Below, in pieces: positions 1-5,227 of a DNA stretch of 5,227 nucleotides (position 1 is its first letter; each line of letters begins with the position of its first letter). The translations under genes were made by a program, and so were the position numbers. The stretch covers positions 1-5,227 of the forward strand of contig JAITWV010000174.1 in NCBI GenBank assembly GCA_031285105.1, written 5' to 3'. This DNA is from Streptococcaceae bacterium (lineage in GTDB: Bacteria; Bacillota; Bacilli; Lactobacillales; Streptococcaceae). The notes below the pieces were generated by a model. It searched no databases and was not told where the DNA came from. It saw only the letters and a list, made by a program, of their open reading frames with translations.

Positions 1-34
1 TTAGTTGCTGCGTATATCAAAATTTTTAGCATTT

Positions 35-63
35 TTTACACCCATTTATTTTAAAAATATATA
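35..63 (+). promoter_or_regulatory. Possible sigma-A promoter for ebsA
   Basis: A -35-like TTTACA (35-40) is followed after 17 bases by TATATA (58-63). An even better -10 match, TATAAT, lies at 62-67 but would give a 21-base spacer. The surrounding sequence is extremely AT-rich, so chance matches are likely. Transcription would begin near 70-75, leaving a leader of roughly 25-30 bases before the ribosome binding site and start. Bases 1-34 hold nothing I can identify. Confidence 0.4.
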
Positions 64-87
64 TAATTTATTATAGCAATTTTTTTT

Positions 88-92
88 AGGGG
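88..92 (+). promoter_or_regulatory. Ribosome binding site for ebsA, upstream of an ATT codon
   Basis: AGGGG is the only Shine-Dalgarno-like purine block before the gene. It sits 6 bases before an ATT codon at 99 and 9 before a second ATT at 102. The first ATG, at 198, has no Shine-Dalgarno sequence in front of it (only AAGT after a T-rich run). This site therefore argues that translation begins about 100 bases upstream of the ATG. Confidence 0.55.
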
Positions 93-98
93 AAAAGT

Positions 99-542
99 AT
101 TATTAAATTTTTAAAAACGACCAGATACCGCTGGCAACCTGACTTAGCTGCAAGCGTCATTTATTGGTCGTTAACGTTTAGTGTTTTATTTTTAAGTATG
201 ATTTTTACGCTTGAAAAAACCTATATTTATTGGGTGAGCTTTGTTGTATTTGGTGTTTTCTTATTGATGGTTTTTATTGGCACAAGAAGATATTTTTACT
301 TTAATGAATACAATGAACTTGTCTCTAGTGGTTTATCTAAGAATCATCGTGGGAAATTTCCAGTTGAAAAATTGCGAAAAGTCTATGTTTCAAAAGCAGG
401 TATTAAATTAGTTAGTCCAAAATGGGAAACAGGCGAAATTTTTCATATGCGTTCTTGGCGTAAAAAAGCATTTATTCAAGCGATTGAAGAACACGAAAAA
501 TTTCAAGGGAAAATTGAATACGTAGAAGAGCTGTATTTGTGA
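99..542 (+). CDS. ebsA: EbsA-family small membrane protein, probable ATT start
   Basis: This looks like an EbsA-family protein, named from the enterococcal ebs locus and often annotated as 'pore-forming protein EbsA'; its molecular role is poorly established. The first ATG is at 198, but the frame is open back to a TAG at 87-89. The upstream codons give protein-like sequence: basic residues with an RYRWQPDL segment, then a complete membrane helix. No ATG, GTG or TTG occurs in frame there; ATT at 99 or 102, just after AGGGG, is the likely start, giving 147 or 146 residues. Numbered from 99, helix 1 is about 17-38 and helix 2 about 43-61, with positive charges before helix 1 and after helix 2 (TRR at 62-64), so both ends should be cytoplasmic. 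Residues 62-147 form a charged soluble domain, predicted as strands plus a C-terminal helix. Starting at 198 would remove helix 1. The gene appears monocistronic, with a terminator overlapping its stop. I am confident that it is coding, moderately sure of the family, and less sure of the exact start. Confidence 0.7.
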   Translation: MIKFLKTTRYRWQPDLAASVIYWSLTFSVLFLSMIFTLEKTYIYWVSFVVFGVFLLMVFIGTRRYFYFNEYNELVSSGLSKNHRGKFPVEKLRKVYVSKAGIKLVSPKWETGEIFHMRSWRKKAFIQAIEEHEKFQGKIEYVEELYL

Positions 543-568
543 AAGTTTACAAATACAGCCTCTTTTTT
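526..568 (+). terminator. Rho-independent terminator of ebsA
   Basis: A perfect 11-base-pair stem joins 530-540 (GCTGTATTTGT) to 549-559 (ACAAATACAGC) across an 8-base loop. With one bulged base it can extend into AAGAG/CTCTT flanks. A run of six T follows at 563-568. The ebsA stop codon (540-542) lies at the stem-loop junction, and the stop codon of the opposing budA gene (569-567 on the minus strand) lies in the T tract. On the minus strand the same hairpin is followed only by a weak pyrimidine stretch, so it may be a poor terminator for budA. Confidence 0.88.
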
Positions 569-1268
569 ATTCAGAAAGGTGGATATCATTTTTAAGTTTT
601 TCAATATCTAAATTCGTTTCGATAAATCGTTTACTTCTGGTGGGGAAATGTTGAACTAACTCTTCAATTTGTCCAAGTTCTACATCCACTTCATCTGCTA
701 CATAATCTATGACATGTCCGCCAAATTGATGTGAGTCGTCTAAAAAATGCAAATGGAACCCTTCGACTGAAACGCCATGAAACAAAGCTGGCGTAAAAAT
801 ACCGACAATACTACCGCGAATATTTTCTTTTGTATATTCCGGTTGATTTGCGGCTATTTCAACAAACGCTTTCGAATAAGGACGCTCTTGTTTAGGGACC
901 ATGCGAACGTGCATTTTTTTGAAAGTACCACTCATTTTAATCGAATAAAACAAATTTTCCCCATTCATTTGCTCGATAATTTGTTGATTGATTTTTTGAT
1001 CAGTTGTATTTGTCATTTTAAATTGATGCGTTGGATGATGCGTAACGACAGCACCATAAGGAACGAGCTCATCACCAGTTAGTTCAATAACCGTATTATT
1101 TGAACGTGCTTGAAATGCTTGACCATCAATGATAATCAACTCTCCATCAATATCATCTAACGTGCCAATACCGCTGTTGCCATGTTTCATTAATTCATTT
1201 AGCTTCAGTGTTCCTTCATATAATCCACCCATTAAAGCAAGCAAGGTACTATGTTGATATAATTTCAT
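567..1268 (-). CDS. budA: Alpha-acetolactate decarboxylase
   Basis: This enzyme (EC 4.1.1.5) converts alpha-acetolactate to acetoin and CO2 in the cytoplasm. It drains excess pyruvate into a neutral product and diverts acetolactate from branched-chain amino acid synthesis. The 233-residue protein has the family's metal site: His172 and His174 in GFHLHFLDD and His185 in QFGGH, matching the three zinc-binding histidines of known enzymes. Glu43 (DIDGEL) and Arg122 (HVRMVP) are probably the conserved acidic and arginine active-site residues, and Glu217 may be the C-terminal one. An ATG at 1283 would add five residues (MEGLV), but its own codons form the GGAGGG ribosome binding site for the ATG at 1268, so the latter is the start. 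No signal peptide is seen, as expected for the bacterial cytosolic form. The gene stands alone: no acetolactate synthase (alsS) is adjacent, although the two often form an operon. It converges on ebsA and diverges from rqcH. Confidence 0.95.
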   Translation of the reverse strand: MKLYQHSTLLALMGGLYEGTLKLNELMKHGNSGIGTLDDIDGELIIIDGQAFQARSNNTVIELTGDELVPYGAVVTHHPTHQFKMTNTTDQKINQQIIEQMNGENLFYSIKMSGTFKKMHVRMVPKQERPYSKAFVEIAANQPEYTKENIRGSIVGIFTPALFHGVSVEGFHLHFLDDSHQFGGHVIDYVADEVDVELGQIEELVQHFPTRSKRFIETNLDIEKLKNDIHLSE

Positions 1269-1275
1269 AACCAAA

Positions 1276-1281
1276 CCCTCC
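1276..1281 (-). promoter_or_regulatory. Ribosome binding site deciding the budA start
   Basis: On the minus strand, GGAGGG is followed by a 7-base spacer (TTTGGTT) and ATG at 1268-1266. It overlaps the second and third codons of the longer candidate start at 1283, which makes that start unlikely to be used. For the budA promoter I see only a GATAAT-like -10 (about 1298-1293 on the minus strand) without a convincing -35, so none is annotated. Confidence 0.85.
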
Positions 1282-1326
1282 ATTCGTCAATTATCTTAAT
1301 ACAAATCAAGGAATTTTGCACTTTTC

Positions 1327-1355
1327 TTATCTTTTTAGCAAAATTTAGGTACAAT
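1327..1355 (+). promoter_or_regulatory. Probable promoter of rqcH
   Basis: TACAAT (1350-1355) is a 5/6 match to the sigma-A -10 consensus. Seventeen bases upstream, TTATCT (1327-1332) is only a weak -35. Transcription would start near 1362 and give a short leader of about 28 bases. The element lies in the 121-base divergent region between budA and rqcH, where no operator or riboswitch structure was recognised. Confidence 0.5.
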
Positions 1356-1375
1356 AGACATACAAAAAAGGAATC

Positions 1376-1380
1376 GAGGA
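1376..1380 (+). promoter_or_regulatory. Ribosome binding site of rqcH
   Basis: GAGGA is spaced 9 bases from the ATG at 1390. It supports that start, which also gives the MSFDG N-terminus typical of the family. Confidence 0.75.
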
Positions 1381-1389
1381 CAAGAAAAA

Positions 1390-3093
1390 ATGAGTTTTGA
1401 TGGAATATTTACCCATTTAATCGTCAAAGAATTAAGCGAGTCACTAGTTGGTGGCCGTATTAATAAAATTCATCAACCCTATGAACAAGAGTTAGTTTTA
1501 ATCGTTCGTTCAAAAGGAAAAAATCAAAAATTACTGCTTTCTGCTCATCCGTCATTTGCTCGCGTGCAAGTAACCAATATGGCGTTTAATAATCCAGATA
1601 CCCCACCAAATTTCTTAAAGCTAACCAGGAAATTTTTAGAAGGTGCTTTTCTATCTGAAATTGAGCAAATTGAAAACGACCGTGTGATTCATTTTCATTT
1701 TACACGGCGTGATGAACTGGGTGATTTGCAAAATATTGTCTTAATTGCGGAAATTATGGGACGTCATTCGAATATTATTTTAGTAAATAAGGACTCAGGC
1801 AAAATTATGGAGTCCATTAAACACGTTGGCTTTTCGCAAAACACTTATCGGACGATTTTACCAGGAAGTGACTATATTGCCCCCCCTAAGCAATTAGCCA
1901 AAAATCCATTTACTGCACCCAAAGAATATATATTTGAAAAATTATCAACAGCTAATGAGATTACTGGTAAGTTTCTTCAAGCAAATTTTCAAGGTTTGGG
2001 AATGGATACCGCAGCGGAATTGGCAACAAGATTAAATGCCAAGCCAAATGAAAAAATCCCCACTTGGCAAGAGTTTTTCACGGAGTTAAATGAGATAAAA
2101 CCAACATTAGCTCAAAAAAATGAAAAAGAGTTCTTTACCCCACTTGTCTTTCAAACAATTCCAGACAATAAACAAATCTTTGGAAACTTAAATGACTTAT
2201 TAGATGCTTACTATCAAGACAAAGCGGAAAAAGACCGTGTCAAACAGCAAAGTGGTGCGCTTTTACATCGTTTGGAACAAGAAGTTAAAAAGAATCAAAA
2301 TAAATTAATCAAACTGGAAGAAACAATTGCTGAAAGTGAAAATGCTGAGATGTATCGTCAATATGGTGAATTGGTGACGGCATTTGTATCAAGTATTCCT
2401 CGTGGATCAAATTCAGTGAAATTAAATAATTATTATGATGAAAACAATGCGGAAATTGAAATTGTGTTAGATCCAGCTATCTCGCCTGCTGCCAATGCGC
2501 AAAAATACTTCCAACGCTATCAAAAACTAAAAGCTGGTGTGAAGATTATTCAAGAACAAATGGAGCACACCAACCAAGAAATTGAATATTTACAAAGTGT
2601 TCTTTCCATGATGGAAAATGCAACCCCAATGGATTTACCTATTATTCAAGAAGAGTTATTGGCTCAAGGTTTCATTAAGCGTAAAACAAATGAGCGCAAG
2701 AAACCAAAAGCATCGCAACCACAAAAATTCTTATCAAGTGATGGCACAGTTATTTTAGTTGGTCGAAATAACCTACAAAATGATCAACTGACTCTAAAAA
2801 CAGCCAAGAAAACTGACTATTGGCTACATGCTAAAAACATTCCAGGTAGTCATGTGATCATTCAAAGTGACAATCCAACAGATGAAACAATTACCGAAGC
2901 GGGTGTATTGGCTGCTTACTTTTCAAAATATCGGTTAAGTAACTTGGTGCCGGTTGATTTGATTCAAGTGAAGTATATTAAAAAACCAAATGGGTCAAAA
3001 CCAGGGTTTGTTGTTTATGAAGGGCAAAAGACAATTCATGTGACTCCTGATAAGGATATTATTGAAAAGTTACAAAGAACAAATGAACCTTAA
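1390..3093 (+). CDS. rqcH: RqcH / fibronectin-binding FbpA-type NFACT protein
   Basis: This is the bacterial homologue of Rqc2/NEMF. It binds 50S subunits carrying a stalled peptidyl-tRNA and directs C-terminal alanine tailing, marking the chain for proteolysis. The same family is named FbpA, PavA or EfbA for surface fibronectin binding, although no signal peptide or anchor is present here. The 567 residues are full length for the family. The NFACT-N domain (about 1-175) has the MSFDG start, the GKNQKLLLSAHPS segment, Asp97-Arg98 and EIMGRHSN at 121-128; these DR and EIM motifs are the ones reported as needed for activity in Bacillus subtilis RqcH, at the same numbering as I recall it. A helix-hairpin-helix-like region follows (about 180-245). 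Charged helices at about 275-320 and 370-410 form the coiled-coil arms. The NFACT-R RNA-binding domain (about 445-555) contains DYWLHAKNIPGSHVII and ends near VYEGQKTIHVTPD. It appears to be its own transcription unit, with no strong terminator before murA. A run of seven C at 1880-1886 lies within codons for Ala-Pro-Pro. Confidence 0.95.
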   Translation: MSFDGIFTHLIVKELSESLVGGRINKIHQPYEQELVLIVRSKGKNQKLLLSAHPSFARVQVTNMAFNNPDTPPNFLKLTRKFLEGAFLSEIEQIENDRVIHFHFTRRDELGDLQNIVLIAEIMGRHSNIILVNKDSGKIMESIKHVGFSQNTYRTILPGSDYIAPPKQLAKNPFTAPKEYIFEKLSTANEITGKFLQANFQGLGMDTAAELATRLNAKPNEKIPTWQEFFTELNEIKPTLAQKNEKEFFTPLVFQTIPDNKQIFGNLNDLLDAYYQDKAEKDRVKQQSGALLHRLEQEVKKNQNKLIKLEETIAESENAEMYRQYGELVTAFVSSIPRGSNSVKLNNYYDENNAEIEIVLDPAISPAANAQKYFQRYQKLKAGVKIIQEQMEHTNQEIEYLQSVLSMMENATPMDLPIIQEELLAQGFIKRKTNERKKPKASQPQKFLSSDGTVILVGRNNLQNDQLTLKTAKKTDYWLHAKNIPGSHVIIQSDNPTDETITEAGVLAAYFSKYRLSNLVPVDLIQVKYIKKPNGSKPGFVVYEGQKTIHVTPDKDIIEKLQRTNEP

Positions 3094-3122
3094 GAAGGAT
3101 CTTTTTGGTAACATATTTATTA

Positions 3123-3151
3123 TTTAAATTATCAACAATTTATGTTAGAAT
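3123..3151 (+). promoter_or_regulatory. Extended -10 promoter of murA-rho
   Basis: TGTTAGAAT at 3143-3151 contains an extended -10 (TG, one base, TAGAAT). TTTAAA (3123-3128), a 4/6 match to the -35 consensus, lies 17 bases upstream. Transcription would start near 3158, giving a leader of about 57 bases. That leader can form only small hairpins (for example AACG 3159-3162 with CGTT 3171-3174), and I recognise no attenuator or riboswitch in it. Read-through from rqcH may also contribute. Confidence 0.6.
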
Positions 3152-3214
3152 GGGTCGGAACGTTTACAAGCGTTAGTAAGCTTATTAGTATAAGAAAATG
3201 GTGAAATGATAAAT

Positions 3215-4504
3215 ATGAAAAAGAAAATTGTTATTGATGGCGGAAAAAAACTAAGTGGTACAATCGCCATTAACGGAGCGAAAAATTCAGTAGTTGCTTT
3301 AATTCCAGCTGCCATTATGGCAAATTCCCCTGTTACTTTAGAAGGTGTTCCAGATATTTCAGATGTTGAAAGTTTAACAAAAATCATTGAGTTAATGGGT
3401 GCAAAAGTTGAGCGTCAAGGTGATACAATGATGATTGACCCAACAGGTGTAAAGTCAGTACCTATGCCATATGGAATCATCAATTCATTTAGAGCCTCTT
3501 ATTATTTTATGGGTGCGTTAGTGGCAAAATTTGGTGAATCGGTTGTTGGCTTGCCAGGTGGTTGCAATTTAGGTCCTCGTCCGATTGATTTACACGTCAA
3601 AGGTTTTGAAGCTTTAGGAGCACAAGTTGACAATAACTTTGGTGCCATGTATTTAAAAACAGGTGAGCAAGGTTTACAAGGCACACATATTTTTATGGAT
3701 AATGTGTCAGTTGGTGCGACAATTAATGTCATGTTAGCTGCTGTTCGTGCAAAAGGGCGTACAGTGATTGAAAATGCCGCTCGTGAACCTGAAATTATTG
3801 ATGTGGCGACTTTGTTAAATAATATGGGCGCTAAAATTCGGGGTGCGGGGACAGACGAAATTCGAATTACAGGAGTCGATGAATTGCATGGCACCCGTCA
3901 TTCAGTTATACCAGATCGCATTGAAGCAGGAACTTATCTTGCAATGGCTGCAGCACTTGGTGAAGGTGAAGGGATTACCGTTGAAAATGTTTTGTATGAG
4001 CATTTAGAAAGCTATATTGCAAAACTTCAAGAAATGGGTGTTGAAATGACCATTCGTGAAGATTCGATTACCGTTCATCCAGTCAAGGATTTAAAAATGA
4101 CCAAAATTGTGACTTATCCATATCCTGGATTTGCCACTGATTTACAACAACCTATTACGCCTTTATTGTTAATGGCTAATGGAGTTGGGGAGTTACGTGA
4201 TACAATTTATGAAAAACGAGTGAATCATGTGCCTGAACTTGCTCGTATGGGTGGTAATATCAGTGTTGAAGGCAATCGTGTAATCATTCAAGGTCCATCT
4301 AAATTACAAGGTGCTAGTGTTAAAGCAAGTGATTTACGTGCTGGGGCAGCTTTAGTTACAGCAGGTTTAATTGCCGAAGGGACAACCACTGTCTATGATG
4401 TGGAACACGTGTTGCGTGGGTATGATAAGATTATTGAAAAGTTGACGTCTTTGGGGGCAAACATTCGTCTTGAAGATTGCGAAGAAGGGGAATATATTGG
4501 ATAA
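3215..4504 (+). CDS. murA: UDP-N-acetylglucosamine 1-carboxyvinyltransferase (MurZ/MurAB-type MurA)
   Basis: This enzyme (EC 2.5.1.7) transfers enolpyruvate from phosphoenolpyruvate to UDP-GlcNAc in the cytoplasm, the first committed step of peptidoglycan synthesis and the target of fosfomycin. The 429-residue length is normal for the family. Lys23 in NGAKNS, Arg93 in SFRASYYFMG and Cys117 in GLPGGCNLGPRPID correspond to the substrate-binding lysine and arginine and the catalytic, fosfomycin-sensitive cysteine (Cys115 in E. coli). Asp309 (FATDLQQP), Arg335 (YEKRVNHVPEL) and Arg375 (DLRAGAAL) match other active-site residues. Low-GC Gram-positives usually carry two paralogues; the neighbouring rho and the SYYFMG/GLPGGC context suggest the second (MurZ/MurAB). 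An ATG at 3206 would add three residues (MIN), but it leaves only one base after the GGTGA at 3200-3204. The ATG at 3215 is better spaced and gives the usual MKKKIVIDGG start. The end overlaps rho by 8 bases. Confidence 0.96.
   Translation: MKKKIVIDGGKKLSGTIAINGAKNSVVALIPAAIMANSPVTLEGVPDISDVESLTKIIELMGAKVERQGDTMMIDPTGVKSVPMPYGIINSFRASYYFMGALVAKFGESVVGLPGGCNLGPRPIDLHVKGFEALGAQVDNNFGAMYLKTGEQGLQGTHIFMDNVSVGATINVMLAAVRAKGRTVIENAAREPEIIDVATLLNNMGAKIRGAGTDEIRITGVDELHGTRHSVIPDRIEAGTYLAMAAALGEGEGITVENVLYEHLESYIAKLQEMGVEMTIREDSITVHPVKDLKMTKIVTYPYPGFATDLQQPITPLLLMANGVGELRDTIYEKRVNHVPELARMGGNISVEGNRVIIQGPSKLQGASVKASDLRAGAALVTAGLIAEGTTTVYDVEHVLRGYDKIIEKLTSLGANIRLEDCEEGEYIG
4485..4490 (+). promoter_or_regulatory. 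Ribosome binding site of rho inside the end of murA
   Basis: AAGGGG lies within the last codons of murA, 6 bases before TTG at 4497. The ATG at 4515 has only AT-rich sequence in front and no Shine-Dalgarno match. This decides in favour of the TTG start. Confidence 0.75.
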
Positions 4505-5227
4505 TATTTTAACAATGACCGATCTTGAGCAGCTTACTTTAAAGAAAATTTATGAGTATGCGCGCGAATACAAGATCACAAATTACTCGAAACTGAATAA
4601 AAAAGAATTATCACTAGCTGTATTAAGAGCACAAGCACAAGACCGTGGCTTTTTTGTCATGGAAGGAGTACTTGACTTAATTACAACACGAGATAGAGAA
4701 ACTGGAAGAACGGAAACATTTGGCTTACTTCGTCCGATTAACTACTCACAATCAGAAGAAGATGTCTATGTTTCTAATTCACAGATTACTCGCTTTGGTT
4801 TGCGTGAAGGAGATTTGGTTTCAGGAAAAGTTCGTCCGCCAAAAGGTAGAGAAAAGAACTATGGGTTAATGCAAGTAGAAGCTGTTAACGGCAAAGCACC
4901 AGAAGAAGCCAAACAACGCGATCATTTTCCAGCATTAACAGCACTTTATCCAGACACTCATTTAAAATTAGAAACCACTCAAGGCAGACTATCAACGCGT
5001 ATGATTGATATGTTGGCACCAGTTGGTTTTGGACAGCGTGGCTTGATTGTTGCTCCGCCAAAAGCAGGAAAAACGTCTATTTTAAAAGAGATTGCTAATG
5101 GAATTACCACAAATTATCCTGATGTAGAATTAATTGTATTATTAATCGATGAAAGACCAGAAGAAGTAACCGACCTAGAGCGTTCAATCAAAGGAGAAGT
5201 AGTTTCTTCAACTTTTGATAAAGAACC
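4497..5227 (+). CDS. rho: Transcription termination factor Rho, N-terminal part (cut by window end)
   Basis: Rho is a hexameric RNA-dependent ATPase/helicase that loads on nascent RNA and releases it from RNA polymerase. The window holds 243 codons plus two bases; the C-terminal half, including secondary-site and arginine-finger regions, is missing. Translation probably begins at TTG 4497, giving LDNILTMTDLEQLTLK; the LTM.xLE.xTLK pattern agrees with related Rho N-termini, whereas the ATG at 4515 lacks a ribosome binding site. In TTG numbering there follow the Rho N-terminal helical domain (about 7-50), the cold-shock-like primary RNA-binding domain (about 55-130, with YVSNSQITRF and GKVRPPK), and the ATPase domain with Walker A PPKAGKTS at 187-194 and Walker B LIVLLIDERPEE, where Asp218 and Glu219 are the metal-binding and catalytic acids. 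The RNA-binding domain is unusual: an extra charged segment of about 8-9 residues precedes TFGLLR, which replaces the usual GFGFLR. The 8-base overlap with murA implies an operon with coupled translation. Confidence 0.96.
   Translation, partial: MDNILTMTDLEQLTLKKIYEYAREYKITNYSKLNKKELSLAVLRAQAQDRGFFVMEGVLDLITTRDRETGRTETFGLLRPINYSQSEEDVYVSNSQITRFGLREGDLVSGKVRPPKGREKNYGLMQVEAVNGKAPEEAKQRDHFPALTALYPDTHLKLETTQGRLSTRMIDMLAPVGFGQRGLIVAPPKAGKTSILKEIANGITTNYPDVELIVLLIDERPEEVTDLERSIKGEVVSSTFDKE

Noticed and set aside
198..542. ebsA reading frame beginning at its first ATG
   Set aside because: There is no ribosome binding site before 198, and the in-frame upstream sequence encodes a basic N-terminus and a full membrane helix, so the longer form is preferred.
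777..1082. Open frame of about 100 codons on the plus strand
   Set aside because: It lies entirely opposite budA, has no ribosome binding site, and its translation resembles nothing I know; it is a shadow of the real gene.
3088..3106. Possible terminator after rqcH (CCTT, AAG loop, AAGG, then a T run)
   Set aside because: The stem has only four base pairs with a three-base loop and is separated from the T run; too weak to call.
3159..3196. Small inverted repeats in the murA leader
   Set aside because: Stems are about four base pairs, with no alternative terminator and no recognised riboswitch or T-box element.
3198..3209. Three-codon leader ORF (ATG GTG AAA TGA) before murA
   Set aside because: It overlaps the probable murA ribosome binding site and is short enough to occur by chance; nothing supports translation.
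3145..3387. Open frame of 80 codons on the minus strand
   Set aside because: It is antisense to the murA start and leader, with a low-complexity hydrophobic translation and no start signals.
3502..3894. Open frame of 130 codons on the minus strand
   Set aside because: It is antisense to the conserved core of murA, including the catalytic cysteine region; its Pro/Ser/Thr-rich translation is typical of an antisense artefact.

Overview
This is an AT-rich Gram-positive (Firmicutes) chromosomal window. The closest fit is Lactobacillales of the enterococcal family (Enterococcus, Vagococcus and relatives). The basis is an EbsA-family membrane protein, a RqcH/FbpA protein very like the Bacillus/Enterococcus type, and a MurZ/MurAB-type murA directly followed by rho. 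Shine-Dalgarno sequences are of the Gram-positive kind. I judged genus from remembered protein character, not from a search, so it stays open.

Layout. Bases 1-98 hold a likely promoter and a ribosome binding site. Bases 99-542 (+) encode a small two-helix membrane protein of the EbsA family, whose reading frame runs well upstream of its first ATG and seems to begin at an ATT codon. A strong hairpin terminator (526-568) ends it and lies against the stop codon of the convergent gene budA (567-1268, -), an acetolactate decarboxylase. A 121-base divergent region carries the start signals of budA and of rqcH (1390-3093, +), the ribosome-associated quality control factor also known as fibronectin-binding protein FbpA/EfbA. 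After another 121-base gap with an extended -10 promoter come murA (3215-4504, +) and rho (4497 to the window edge, +). These two overlap by 8 bases, and rho appears to start at TTG. No stretch longer than 300 bases lacks a gene.

Roles. The genes are mostly housekeeping: peptidoglycan precursor synthesis (MurA), transcription termination (Rho), rescue of stalled 50S-nascent chains (RqcH), acetoin formation and disposal of acetolactate (BudA), and a cell-envelope protein of poorly known function (EbsA). murA and rho are very probably one translationally coupled operon, an arrangement also known from Bacillus (murZ-rho).

I see no mobile element, CRISPR array, tRNA/rRNA or new defence-type system. 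The points most worth checking are the probable AUU start of ebsA, the altered primary RNA-binding domain of Rho (an insertion plus changed RNA-contact residues), and the TTG start and overlap of rho.
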